DNA of 64,000 nucleotides from Paraburkholderia silvatlantica (GCF_003096715.1 NZ_QEOL01000027.1:1-64000), one strand, 5' to 3'. Positions 44,099 to 52,824 are shown, counted from the first letter of the stretch. Notes: generated from the letters alone by a model not told the origin. Numbers and translations: made by a program.

Positions 44099-45175
44099 AT
44101 GGGCGAATCGATACGCAGGGTGGTCATCAAAGAAGATGACCACGGCCGAGGCGTAGTCTTTCTCGACGACGAAGCAGCACTTGTGAAATGGACCGGATCA
44201 AAGGCAGCGGGGGCAGTGATGTGGAGCACAGCAGAGGTGCCCGCGGACAACAGCGATCTGGACCTCGACGGACATCGGCGCAATGTGGGGGTTGCGCTTT
44301 ATGGGGGATCCGTATTTCGGATAACCGAGTTCGGTCCCGGCTACGAGACGCCGATGCATCGTACGCTATCAGTTGACTACTGCTTCGTGCTCTCAGGCGA
44401 GCTGGAACTCATGCTGGATAGCGGTCAGACCGTAACGCTGTGCAAAGGCGATGCTGTAGTTCAGCGAGGCACCCGCCATGCTTGGCGCAATAACGGCACC
44501 GACCCGAGCAGGCTCGCCGTCTGCATGATCGAAGCGTCACCCGTCGTGATTGACGATCAGGTGCTTCGGGCGACATCACTCCCAAGGATGATCTTAGCAT
44601 CACTGGCAATCGCCTTAAAACCGAAACGCCACCGTCGGTCCGACGCTGTTCTCCGTGAGTCACGATGCAGCCAGTTCTCGCATGCGCAATGCGTTGTGAC
44701 CTCGCACGATCGTTCCAGGCATGCCGTCATCGACCGGATTGAAACATCCTTTGCGCCTTCCTATGCAATGGATGGCGTCAGCGAGATTGAAATCTGGCGC
44801 ACTGCAACGGTACCACCATCGAACATTGGCACGCCGGAATTCCGGATACCAAAACGCGGACGTCATCTTGCCGGCGGCTCCAGCTTCGGAGTTCTGACGC
44901 TCGCTCGCGGAAGCTCGACAGGCGACATTCACACGGACTCGATTGACTATTGCCTGATTCTCGAGGGGGAAGCCGATATCGAACTCGATACCGGCATGCA
45001 GGTCCACCTTCGCACAGGCGAATCGGCTGTGCTCAGGGGAGTGCGCCATTGCTGGCGGAATCGGGGTCCGGGCCAGCTCGCGCGCGTACTCATCTTTCGT
45101 ATCGCCTCTCGACCGCGAGTTCCAGCACCGGCAAACGTCAGACCTGTTTCACACACACCGGTCGCCACTCCCTAA
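44099..45175 (+). CDS. Bicupin protein
   Basis: About 358 residues from the ATG at 44099 (GTGGAG ahead); a GTG at 44087 is an alternative. Two cupin repeats are visible. The first has MHRTLSVDYCFVLSGELELML, then GDAVVQRGTRHAWRNNG. The second has IHTDSIDYCLILEGEADIELD, then GESAVLRGVRHCWRNRG. The matching DYCxxLxGE and RGxRHxWRN motifs show an internal duplication. Each repeat keeps a His in the first motif and a His in the second. That is fewer ligands than the 3-His-1-Glu of oxidase cupins, so the role may be isomerisation or ligand binding. It lies downstream of the GntR gene and 28 bp before the oxidoreductase. Confidence 0.82.
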   Translation: MGESIRRVVIKEDDHGRGVVFLDDEAALVKWTGSKAAGAVMWSTAEVPADNSDLDLDGHRRNVGVALYGGSVFRITEFGPGYETPMHRTLSVDYCFVLSGELELMLDSGQTVTLCKGDAVVQRGTRHAWRNNGTDPSRLAVCMIEASPVVIDDQVLRATSLPRMILASLAIALKPKRHRRSDAVLRESRCSQFSHAQCVVTSHDRSRHAVIDRIETSFAPSYAMDGVSEIEIWRTATVPPSNIGTPEFRIPKRGRHLAGGSSFGVLTLARGSSTGDIHTDSIDYCLILEGEADIELDTGMQVHLRTGESAVLRGVRHCWRNRGPGQLARVLIFRIASRPRVPAPANVRPVSHTPVATP

Positions 45176-45203
45176 TCAATCCCCCACAACAAGGAGACTC
45201 ACA

Positions 45204-46223
45204 ATGAAAGTTTTCCGATTCGATAGGCTCCCCGGCATGCACCATTTAACACTGCATGACGAACATGAGCCAGTCGCGCAGCGCGGCGAGGTACTCGTCA
45301 AAATTCGGGCGATTTCGCTTAACCGTCGTGATCTGCTGATCGCCGAGGGAGGATATCCGGGACCAGTGGCCGAAGGTCGTGTACCGTGTAGCGACGCGGC
45401 AGGAGAGGTGGTCGCCGTCGGCGAGGGGGTCACTGCCTTCCGTGCCGGCGATCGGGTGATCAGCACGTTTCATCCGCGCTGGTTCGGCGGCCGCCCGCCC
45501 GCCACCGTCGGCAATGACACATACGGCAACGGTACCGACGGGTGGCTTATGGAGTACAAAGCCGTGTCACAGGAAGCTGTTGTGCCATTACCGTCCGGAT
45601 TATCGTACGAGGAGGGATGCACACTGCCGTGCGCCGCAGTGACCGCCTGGAACGCGCTCTCAGGCCCGTCTCCTGTCCGGGCGGGCGATACAGTACTGAC
45701 TCTCGGCAGCGGAGGGGTCTCACTGTTTGCGATTCAGTTGGCGAAGGCTCTCGGCGCCACTGTTATCGGCACGACTTCAAATGATCGCAAAGGCGCGCAA
45801 CTTCTCGAACTGGGCGCGGATCGGATCGTCAACTACCAGGCCATCGATGCGTGGGGGCGTTATGTCAGGCAGGAGGTGACCGAAGGCACAGGCGTAGACC
45901 GTGTGGTTGATGTAGTCGGCGCAGGCGCCTTGCACCATTCGCTCGTTGCCGTTCGCCGCGGAGGCGAAGTTGTTCTGGTCGGCCAACTGTCGACATCCGG
46001 CCCAGCTCTAGACGCAGCACAGATCAAGGCGAGTGGGGCCACGCTCAGGCCAGTCGGCGTAGGCGACCGAGCGTTGCTTGAGGAATTGCTTCGCGCCGTA
46101 ACGAGCGCCCGGGTGAAGCCCGTTATTAGTCGAGTATTCGAATTCACCGAAAGCAAAGCGGCGATGCAAGCGCTTGGCTCAAGCGAACATGTGGGAAAGA
46201 TCGTTATCGCTCTGCCTGACTAG
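45204..46223 (+). CDS. Medium-chain dehydrogenase/reductase, quinone-oxidoreductase-like
   Basis: 339 residues. The N-terminal GroES-like fold (AQRGEVLVKIRAISLNRRDLLIAEGGYPG) lacks the catalytic zinc cysteine and histidine of alcohol dehydrogenases. VPCSDAAGEVVAVGEGVTAFRAGDRV is typical of the quinone oxidoreductase branch. The cofactor motif is LGSGGVSLFAIQLAKALGATVIGTTSN, favouring NADP(H). AAGGAGACTCACA precedes the ATG. Encoded just after the bicupin and most likely co-transcribed. It may reduce an unsaturated ketone or acid in the same pathway; substrate unknown. Confidence 0.88.
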   Translation: MKVFRFDRLPGMHHLTLHDEHEPVAQRGEVLVKIRAISLNRRDLLIAEGGYPGPVAEGRVPCSDAAGEVVAVGEGVTAFRAGDRVISTFHPRWFGGRPPATVGNDTYGNGTDGWLMEYKAVSQEAVVPLPSGLSYEEGCTLPCAAVTAWNALSGPSPVRAGDTVLTLGSGGVSLFAIQLAKALGATVIGTTSNDRKGAQLLELGADRIVNYQAIDAWGRYVRQEVTEGTGVDRVVDVVGAGALHHSLVAVRRGGEVVLVGQLSTSGPALDAAQIKASGATLRPVGVGDRALLEELLRAVTSARVKPVISRVFEFTESKAAMQALGSSEHVGKIVIALPD

Positions 46224-46653
46224 CCTCCGCGCGGAACCAAGCTGACAGCAGGATGTAAAGACCATAGCCGTGCTTTGCAAGTTGACACAAAATCTCGCAC
46301 GTATATTTCGGACGCCTGAGCAATAGGCAAGTCGACATGTGTACGGAGAGCGCACTTTGCTGCTAATCGAAAATCGCCCTCACCGCGGCTATGTCGTAGC
46401 ATCGAATAATGCACTTCAATAACTGGCTTACTCAATTGCCGATGGAGTTTCACATACGACCAGAGTGTCCATGTTTAACGAACATGGACACTGGGACGTC
46501 AACGAACACAAGGTAGTTCCGGCGGCGTTGCGAAGTTGATGCGCTGGCAGCCACGGCCCGCCGAGCTTATGTTTCGCCCTCGCAGCGATGACTTGTTGTG
46601 AACTGGAAAGCGCACCGCGCATTGCCACGATTTAATTGATATCGGGAATGATC
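46224..46653. other. Intergenic stretch with a 12-bp perfect inverted repeat
   Basis: No coding frame was recognised. AGTGTCCATGTT (46464-46475) and AACATGGACACT (46481-46492) form a perfect repeat with a 5-base spacer. Because a transposase fragment lies 500 bp downstream, this is probably a relic of insertion-sequence ends rather than a regulatory site. Confidence 0.5.
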
Positions 46654-46884
46654 ATGGAAGAGAAGATTTCCCTACGCTCACTTGTCGAAAAGTGGCTTGC
46701 GCCGACTGCAGGCAGGCCAGGGCGCGTGACACGACTTGGGCGCACTGCTAACGGCACTCGATATGTGTGCATAGAAGCATCAGCAGGGACGCGTTATCCA
46801 CTCAGTATCGCATTCTTTCAGCATGCCACAGGCGCTTGGTGCGTTTTTCCGCCCACTCCGCAGTATCTCGGCTTGCGGCCATAG
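46654..46884 (+). CDS. Small conserved hypothetical protein
   Basis: 76 residues from the ATG at 46654. The sequence EKISLRSLVEKWLAPTAGRPGRVTRLGR followed by RYVCIEASAGTRYPLSIAFFQHATGAWCVFPP has the look of a short protein that I recall as frequent in Burkholderia accessory regions; function unknown. The C-terminus (QYLGLRP) may be altered by the IS junction that follows. There is no clear ribosome binding site beyond AATGATC, so the start is uncertain (46636 is an alternative). Confidence 0.5.
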   Translation: MEEKISLRSLVEKWLAPTAGRPGRVTRLGRTANGTRYVCIEASAGTRYPLSIAFFQHATGAWCVFPPTPQYLGLRP

Positions 46885-46972
46885 GTATCAACAAATTGTG
46901 TGTCATCGCCAAAAGATGGGCAGTGGGTGGAAAAGCTCCATTCCGTCTGTCACGGTTCACCAGGAATATGCC

Positions 46973-47112
46973 CATCTACCTTCAGCTATTTTGAGGCGCT
47001 GTCGAAGTATCTGGTGGCGCATGGCAAGCCGGTCGCGTTCTACAGCGACAAGGCCAGCGCCTTTTACGTGAAGGGGCGCTCGGAGACCGCGGGCAAAGGC
47101 GTCACGCAGTAG
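46973..47112 (+). pseudogene. ISNCY-type transposase fragment
   Basis: About 46 residues in one frame, STFSYFEALSKYLVAHGKPVAF then YSDKASAFYVKGRSETAGKG, match the central catalytic part of ISNCY-family transposases, including the YSDKASxF motif. Both flanks are unrelated and the frame ends at 47112. It is a leftover of an element that was mostly deleted. Confidence 0.75.
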
Positions 47113-47223
47113 GCACGTGACCACGAGTCAGCCGAATTGCGATCATAAGCGTAGAAGTTATGAGGCGGCGGATCTTTATATCTTGGTGGAATAAGGAAAT
47201 CGGGGTGCGGATGCTTCCCTGAA

Positions 47224-47508
47224 CTATCGCGTCTGCTTGCGTCGTCGACATGCAGACAGGTCGGCCCCTTCGCGCGCCTGCTGCAAGGCGGTGCAGATGC
47301 GTGGCACAGACTCCTTGAAAACCTGTCCAGCACGCGACAGGCGCGTGCTGCGCGAGTTGCGGATGAACAGTCGCACGCCTAGGTCTTCTTCCAGTTCCTT
47401 GATCGCCCGCGACAAGGGCGATTGCTCAATGTGCAACCGTTCCGCCGCACGTGCGAAATGGAGTTCTTCAGCCACTGCAAGAAAGCATCGGAGATGGCGC
47501 AGTTCCAT
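47224..47508 (-). pseudogene. LysR-family regulator, truncated after the DNA-binding domain
   Basis: 94 residues, against about 300 in full proteins. MELRHLRCFLAVAEELHFARAAERLHIEQSPLSRAIKELEEDLGVRLFIRNSRSTRLSRAG is a complete LysR helix-turn-helix plus wing. The linker helix breaks off at ALQQAREGADLS, followed by a short unrelated tail (ACRRRKQTR). The ligand domain is gone, probably through the IS-related deletion that left the ISNCY fragment beside it. The start side faces the SDR gene at 47581, with which it shares polarity. Confidence 0.85.
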
Positions 47509-47580
47509 TCAGGCCACTCATTTACTTTTCCCGGGAGACATCAATTCCGGCAAGCTAACCAGACAGCGTCCACAGACCGC

Positions 47581-48288
47581 TCACCAAGGCCAGCGTTCGC
47601 CAGCGTAGTCGAGATAAAGACTTTCGCCACTGTTGCGGTAGCGCTCGACAACGTCTGCTACACCGCGAACGCTCGTTTCCACGTCGATCTCTGCCTGCAC
47701 CGCGCCGTCCAGCGTTCCCATCGCCGTCGCAGCCCAGCCGGGATGGATAGACAGCACCGTCTGGCCTTGGTCGCGGATTTCAGCGTGGATGCCGCGCGCC
47801 AACATGTTTAGCGCTGCTTTGCTGGCTCTGTAGAGTTCGAGTCCACCTTCCAGATTAGCCGCGACGCTACCGCGATGTGACGACATGAACGCCAGCGTCC
47901 CTGGTACTTTCAAATGTGGCAACAGACGCCGAGCCAGCCGGATCGGACCGAATGCATTGACCATCATAATCTGCTGGAAATCGTCCGGCGTCGCCTGCAG
48001 CACCGACTGATGCAGCGGGCCGAAGATCCCCGCGTTCAGATAGATCACGTCGAAGCGGCGCTCACCGAGCGAATTAAGCAGTGGTGCGATCTGCGCGGGA
48101 TCGGTCACGTCAATGTGCCCGATCTCCAATTGTCCGGGCGCGGCTTGTCCGGCTATTTGGAGCGCAGATACGTCCGAACCAGGGAATGCCGTGGCAAACA
48201 CTTGCCAGCCGCGTTGCAGGAACTGCCCTGTCAGACCCAAGCCCAAGCCACGCTCGGCAGCTACGATCAGAATATTGGGTTGCGACAT
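47581..48288 (-). CDS. SDR-family oxidoreductase (YciK/CsgA-like small type)
   Basis: 235 residues. The cofactor motif is atypical: ILIVAAERGLGLGLTGQFLQRG, where the usual TGxxxGxG reads AAERGLGLG. NAGIFG, the serine in AFMSSHRGS and the catalytic YRASK (near 154-158) are normal. Members are usually called SDR family oxidoreductase or C-factor-like. It follows the second SDR gene by 31 bp on the same strand, so the two form an operon reading away from the AraC gene at 49244. Confidence 0.88.
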   Translation of the reverse strand: MSQPNILIVAAERGLGLGLTGQFLQRGWQVFATAFPGSDVSALQIAGQAAPGQLEIGHIDVTDPAQIAPLLNSLGERRFDVIYLNAGIFGPLHQSVLQATPDDFQQIMMVNAFGPIRLARRLLPHLKVPGTLAFMSSHRGSVAANLEGGLELYRASKAALNMLARGIHAEIRDQGQTVLSIHPGWAATAMGTLDGAVQAEIDVETSVRGVADVVERYRNSGESLYLDYAGERWPW

Positions 48289-48319
48289 AAATGAAGAATC
48301 TCCCGTCTCAACAGAGGAA

Positions 48320-49072
48320 TCAAAGTGCCGTATAGCCGCCGTCAGCCATAATCAGTGCGCCTGTCACGAAGCTGGCTCGCGGCGACGCAAGCCATGCGAT
48401 AACGTCGGCAATTTCAGCAGGCTGTGCGACACGGCCTAGGGGATGAAGATGTCCGTAGCTCGCAAGCGTTGCGCGGCTGTCCTCTACGATCCCGGCCAAG
48501 ATATTCGTCTCGACGACGCCCGGTGCAACTGCGTTGACACGTATACCGAGCTTTCCATATTCAACGGCGAGCACCTTCGTCAACTGGGCGATCGCGCCTT
48601 TGGACGCAGCATAGGCTGCGAGGTCAGGCATACCAACGCTGCTGACGATCGACGCGACGCTGACGATCGTGCCGCTGCGCTGCTTCGCCATTACGCGCAG
48701 CGCTTCGCGTGAATGCAGGAAGTTGCCCCGAGCATTCGTTGCGAGGATCGCATCCCATTCGTCGACGGACGTATCCAGCACAGTCTTGTTCAACGTGCGC
48801 CCAGCGTTGTTCACCAGTACATCCAGTTGCCCGAAGTCCCGCAACGAGCACTCGACGGCTGCCCGCGCCGTTTCCTCTTCGCTGACGTCGCCGATTAGCG
48901 GCACGACATAACCCGATTCGGCGAGGTCCGTCACCGCGGGATTAAGGTCTTCGGCCACAACGCGCATCCCATGTGCGCGCAATAGCGCGACGGTCGCACG
49001 CCCTATATCGCCGGCAGCACCTGTTACGACAGCAATCTTTCCGTCAAGGCCCAAAGTGGTATCCACGTTCAT
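48320..49072 (-). CDS. SDR-family oxidoreductase
   Basis: 250 residues. TGAAGDIG near 18-25, NNAGRTLN near 88-95, the serine in VSVASIVSS and YAASK near 157-161 are the classical motifs. The C-terminus FVTGALIMADGGYTAL is as in FabG-like and 2,5-dichloro-cyclohexadienediol dehydrogenase-like enzymes. It is divergent from the AraC-family gene (170 bp between the starts), which is its likely regulator, and leads the two-gene SDR operon. Confidence 0.9.
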   Translation of the reverse strand: MNVDTTLGLDGKIAVVTGAAGDIGRATVALLRAHGMRVVAEDLNPAVTDLAESGYVVPLIGDVSEEETARAAVECSLRDFGQLDVLVNNAGRTLNKTVLDTSVDEWDAILATNARGNFLHSREALRVMAKQRSGTIVSVASIVSSVGMPDLAAYAASKGAIAQLTKVLAVEYGKLGIRVNAVAPGVVETNILAGIVEDSRATLASYGHLHPLGRVAQPAEIADVIAWLASPRASFVTGALIMADGGYTAL

Positions 49073-49243
49073 GCGTATTCCTGATATTGAATCGCCGACT
49101 TGCGATCAATCGACAGCAAGCATGCTACGAGTTCCGTACTAGTCTGCGAATACCTATAAGAAAACAAAGATTGCCTATTTCTATAAAAACCTTCTGATGC
49201 CTTCTCGACTGTTCGGGTGTACATTGATAAAAAGGGGATTTCG

Positions 49244-50188
49244 ATGACTGCATCACGCGCGAGATTTCAACAAAAGATGGTGGCGCACGTACTCCGACTC
49301 GCGCCTGACGAGGGATATAACCGCACAGAACTGGCCGACGTTCGATTGCTGCGTGCCAACGCATCGCTCCCACATACGCCAGTGCTTTACGAACCGTGCA
49401 TCATGATCGTCTGCCAGGGGAGGAAGCGAGGATTTCTCGGCAGACGTACGTATCTGTACGACGCTCAGCATTATCTGGTTCTGTCCGTGCCGCTGCCGTT
49501 CATCAGTCAGACGGAAGCGACGAAAAAAGAACCGCTTCTCGCTCTTTCGATTCGCTTGGATTTGACGATGCTTGCCGATCTATTGCTCGCACTAGAGCGC
49601 GCGCTACCCGTGCCCGATGCGATGCCGGTCAGCATGGTATCGACGGAGATGGGCGACGAATTAGCCGACACGGTGTTACGGCTCTTGCGCGCACTCGAAC
49701 GCCCACTTGAGGCGCATGCACTCGGTGCTGGCCTGTTACGAGAGATTTACTATCGAGTGTTGGTCGGCGAACAAGGTCCCGCGTTGCGTGCAGCACTGAC
49801 GCAGAGGGATCGCTTTGGTCAGATTGCGCGAGCCATCCGCAAGATCCAGACATCATTCCACGAACATCTCGAAGTTGCAGATCTGGCACGCGAAGCAAAC
49901 ATGAGCTTGCCATCGTTTCACAAATATTTCAGGACTATCACACAAAGCACTCCGATCCAGTATTTGAAATCGACACGCTTGCATCAGGCTCGCTTGTTGA
50001 TGATCCGTAGCGGGTTGTCGGCAGTCGATGCGTCCGCCCGCGTTGGCTATGAAAGTCCATCGCAGTTCAGTCGGGAATTCAAGCGTCTTTTCGGACAGCC
50101 ACCGATGGAAGAAGCGCGCCGGATGCGGAACATACTGCGGGTCAAGGCTGAATCGGTTTGGCAGGACTTTCTGCCAGACCGAGAGTAA
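49244..50188 (+). CDS. AraC-family transcriptional regulator (AraC_N type)
   Basis: About 314 residues from the ATG at 49244, chosen for AAAAGGGGATTTCG ahead of it. The N-terminal AraC_N domain (PVLYEPCIMIVCQGRKRGFLGRRTYLYD and HYLVLSVPLPFISQTEA) and two C-terminal helix-turn-helix units (LAREANMSLPSFHKYFRTITQSTPIQYLK and RVGYESPSQFSREFKRLFGQPP) are present. Same subfamily as the regulator at 214-1107. It is divergent from the SDR pair, so it is the probable activator of that operon. Confidence 0.92.
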   Translation: MTASRARFQQKMVAHVLRLAPDEGYNRTELADVRLLRANASLPHTPVLYEPCIMIVCQGRKRGFLGRRTYLYDAQHYLVLSVPLPFISQTEATKKEPLLALSIRLDLTMLADLLLALERALPVPDAMPVSMVSTEMGDELADTVLRLLRALERPLEAHALGAGLLREIYYRVLVGEQGPALRAALTQRDRFGQIARAIRKIQTSFHEHLEVADLAREANMSLPSFHKYFRTITQSTPIQYLKSTRLHQARLLMIRSGLSAVDASARVGYESPSQFSREFKRLFGQPPMEEARRMRNILRVKAESVWQDFLPDRE

Positions 50189-50399
50189 ATCCCAGAAACT
50201 TCGGGTACCAGCCCTCCGATTCTGGCTCTAATGCTGGTCCGCTCCGACATACGGTGTTTCGCCCTGATCGACGCGGAGTGACCAGATGGCATAGAGCAAT
50301 CCAGGAACAGTGCAGTGGTCGCCAGCCGTCGATAAGTGGTGGCACCCTTCCATTTATCCCGCAGCGAGTCCCCATTGTCGCCGCCCCAAATCCCACGAC

Positions 50400-50771
50400 T
50401 GAGATTGACCCGCAAGAACGGACACCTATTCTTTTTCAAGAGGAGGTGCCGAAATGAGCAAGACTCGTACGCCGTACCCGGCAGAATCTCGGGCGCAGAT
50501 GGTGGAACTGGTCAGGGCCGGACGCACACCGCAGGAGCTTGCGCGTGAGTTCGAGCCAACGGCGCAGACCATCGTCAACTGGGTTGCACAAGCCGATCGC
50601 GATGCTGGTGTACGCTAGGACGGGCTGACCACGGCCGAGCGGCAGGAGCTCACGCGGCTGCGTCGTAAGGTCCGTCAACTGGAGATGGAGCGCGACATAC
50701 TCTCTCGCGCGGCAGCCTGGTTCGCGAGGGAGACGGGAGCCGTTCCACCGAAGGGCGGTACGGATTCATGA
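50400..50771 (+). mobile_element. IS3-family element, left-end remnant
   Basis: Starts at 50400 with TGAGATTGACCCGCAAG then AACGGACACC, as in IS3-type left ends, and includes only the OrfA gene (broken). OrfB and the right end are absent: after about 50771 the sequence is unrelated. Confidence 0.65.
50454..50771 (+). pseudogene. IS3-family OrfA with premature stop
   Basis: MSKTRTPYPAESRAQMVELVRAGRTPQELAREFEPTAQTIVNWVAQADRDAGVR is followed by TAG (50616-50618). The same frame then continues DGLTTAERQELTRLRRKVRQLEMERDILSRAAAWFARETG, the standard leucine-zipper end of this OrfA type. A ribosome binding site (AGGAGGTGCCGAA) precedes the ATG. Non-functional. Confidence 0.85.
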
Positions 50772-50830
50772 AAGCGAACCGATCTATGCGGAACAAGACG
50801 AATCGAGTACGGTTTCCGCCTGACGGGCAT

Positions 50831-50878
50831 TCGAGCCCCCGACAAACACGAAGTTATTCTCGTTTGTCGGGGGCTCGA
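50831..50878. repeat. 17-bp perfect inverted repeat
   Basis: TCGAGCCCCCGACAAAC (50831-50847) and its exact reverse complement (50862-50878) enclose 14 bases. This lies in a 330-bp gene-free stretch (50772-51101) between the IS3 remnant and the 3' end of the Gate-domain gene. There is no T-run, so it is not a standard terminator. Confidence 0.7.
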
Positions 50879-51101
50879 TATGAGCTTCGTAGGTTGGAAA
50901 TCTTGTCGGGATGACCAGGGTAATGTCGGCAGGAATACTGGCTGGTGCATGCGGCAAAGGTCGGGCGTACATGGTGCTGAATCTCGGCGAGTCAGCCCCA
51001 TCTGAAAAGCGGGTTCCGTAGCGAGCAGAGGGTGCCGAACGCAGCACAGGGGAACAGCCAACGAGGGCATAACATAGAGGGCATAACCCCGATCATTGCG
51101 C

Positions 51102-52040
51102 TTATCCGAGGCAGGCACCGAGCACCGTGCGTAGCACGATGCCTACACAGGCACCGGCGATAGCGGGCATGGCGTTCTTGCCGATACGAGTCCCGGCAGA
51201 CAAAAGGATGGCGACGCCAGGAAGGTCCAGGGGGTGGAGCAGGAACCCCGCGCCTCCTGCAGTCGTCACGGCTGCCGGAAGAATATGTCGGACAGCCATA
51301 TCATGCACGACTCCAACCAACGCCGTGCTGCCTGCGAGATACTTGGTCAAACTAGGCAACGTGAACGCAGGGTCGATATCGAGATGAGAGAGAACCGGGG
51401 TGAGTATGGTTTCGAGCCACTGGATGGCTCCCGCCTGTTGCAGTGCCGTGACGACGACCAGTGATGCCAGCAGCATCGGGATGATGTTGATCACGATCTG
51501 GATGGCCTCGGCTCCGCTCACGTTGATGATTTTCAGGAGCGAAGACGGTTTGTTCGTGGCTTCTTGCTCGAAAGCTGTGGTCTCGTGCATTGCCGTGGAC
51601 AGCGTGCGGCCAAACAGCCAGTAAGTGCTGGAGGCGGCCATGATTCCACCCAATGCGGACAGGGCGAGCGTCGGTCCGACTTTGAGTCCCACGACTGCCA
51701 TCGGAAATAGTGCGTTGGCCGGCGCCATAGCCAGCACCGCAGCCAGGGCAGCGGACAGATGGCGATCGGAGGTGCCACGGTCCTCCATGAGCGCCAAGGT
51801 TGGCAATGGCGCTACGAAGCTGACGAAACTGATCTGCACCATGGCCAGTACCCCCATGCCGGTGAGGCCGAAGGGGCGGGCGACAGGAGCCAAGATCTGG
51901 ATGAACCAGTCCAGAACACCCCATACTTCGAGTGCTCGTAGCAGGATCATCATTACGACCATGATTGGCAGCAGGGTATATAGTGATACGTCTACGGCTC
52001 CATGACCTGCGTGGAGCACAATTTCGATCAAATTCTCCAT
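51102..52040 (-). CDS. Nucleoside-recognition (Gate) domain membrane protein
   Basis: 312 residues with about eight hydrophobic helices. The paired Gate domains are suggested by SLYTLLPIMVVMMILLRALEVWGVLDWFIQILAPVARPFGLTGMG near the N-terminus and SGAEAIQIVINIIPMLLASLVVVTALQQAGAIQWLETILTPVLSHLDI in the middle, a repeat of the same arrangement. Proteins of this kind are annotated as nucleoside recognition domain-containing or YjiH-like; transport is assumed but substrates are mostly unknown. Same polarity as the GST gene downstream of which it lies (112 bp), so both may belong to the TetR-controlled unit. Confidence 0.85.
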   Translation of the reverse strand: MENLIEIVLHAGHGAVDVSLYTLLPIMVVMMILLRALEVWGVLDWFIQILAPVARPFGLTGMGVLAMVQISFVSFVAPLPTLALMEDRGTSDRHLSAALAAVLAMAPANALFPMAVVGLKVGPTLALSALGGIMAASSTYWLFGRTLSTAMHETTAFEQEATNKPSSLLKIINVSGAEAIQIVINIIPMLLASLVVVTALQQAGAIQWLETILTPVLSHLDIDPAFTLPSLTKYLAGSTALVGVVHDMAVRHILPAAVTTAGGAGFLLHPLDLPGVAILLSAGTRIGKNAMPAIAGACVGIVLRTVLGACLG

Positions 52041-52152
52041 TCTTTATCCCTATTCGATTGGGGCGGGCGGTTTTCCGTGAGTCGTGACCGAATGACAGAA
52101 GCTCCCGGAGGTGCGTCCCGGGAGCTTCTGTCATTGGCGGGTGAACTGGAAT

Positions 52153-52806
52153 CTAGACCGGTGCAGGTCCCGACATCGTCATCCAGTTTTGTACGCTCGG
52201 ACGCTCCTGAACCTTCTTGTGCCAAGCGTGCAGCGCCTCGAGTTCGGCGGGAACCTCGAGTTTCACGATCTTGGTGAAGACCAGCCCGCCGATCACGGCG
52301 ATATCGGCCATCGAGAAGAAATCACCTGCAATATACGGTTGCTTTTGCAGTACGCCGTCGAGATAGCGCATGCCGCGCACCGCCTTGTCACGCATGCGGT
52401 TGCCCCACTCGGGATTCTGATAAAGCTCGACGTGCGGGCCAAGCCCCGGCGTACTGTGGTGAAAATAGACGCTGACGGCATCGAGGAACTCGATCTCGGT
52501 ACGCTTGTTCATCATGTGGATGAGGCCCTTTTCGAGGGCTGTTCGGCCGGTCAGCGTGGGTGCCCCGTCGAGATTGTCGAGATACTCGGTGATGGCGGTA
52601 CATTCGGCGATGCGCGTACCGTCTTCGAGTTCCAGCACGGGCAGCGTGCCCGAGTAGTTAATGGCGAGAAACTCCGGCAACTTGTGCTCGCCTTTCCACA
52701 GATTGACGGATTCGAAGCGCACCCGGGACTGCAGGTTCTTTTCTGCGATAGCGATGCGAACGCGGGCCGGATAGGGGCCATCGAACCAGTCATAGATCTT
52801 CATCAT
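52153..52806 (-). CDS. Glutathione S-transferase family protein
   Basis: 217 residues, with ATGs at 52806 and 52803 after AAAAGGAA. The N-terminal thioredoxin-like domain has MMKIYDWFDGPYPARVRIAIAEK and the glutathione-site motif GTLPVLELEDGTRIAECTAITEYLD (cis-Pro, then Glu-Cys where Glu-Ser is usual). The C-terminal helical domain includes GDFFSMADIAVIGGLV, the N-capping box. Cytoplasmic; conjugates or isomerises an electrophile with glutathione. Two copies of the TetR-type palindrome lie 19 and 73 bp upstream, placing it under the TetR gene at 58800. Confidence 0.92.
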   Translation of the reverse strand: MMKIYDWFDGPYPARVRIAIAEKNLQSRVRFESVNLWKGEHKLPEFLAINYSGTLPVLELEDGTRIAECTAITEYLDNLDGAPTLTGRTALEKGLIHMMNKRTEIEFLDAVSVYFHHSTPGLGPHVELYQNPEWGNRMRDKAVRGMRYLDGVLQKQPYIAGDFFSMADIAVIGGLVFTKIVKLEVPAELEALHAWHKKVQERPSVQNWMTMSGPAPV

Positions 52807-52824
52807 TTCCTTTTCCTTGTCAAA

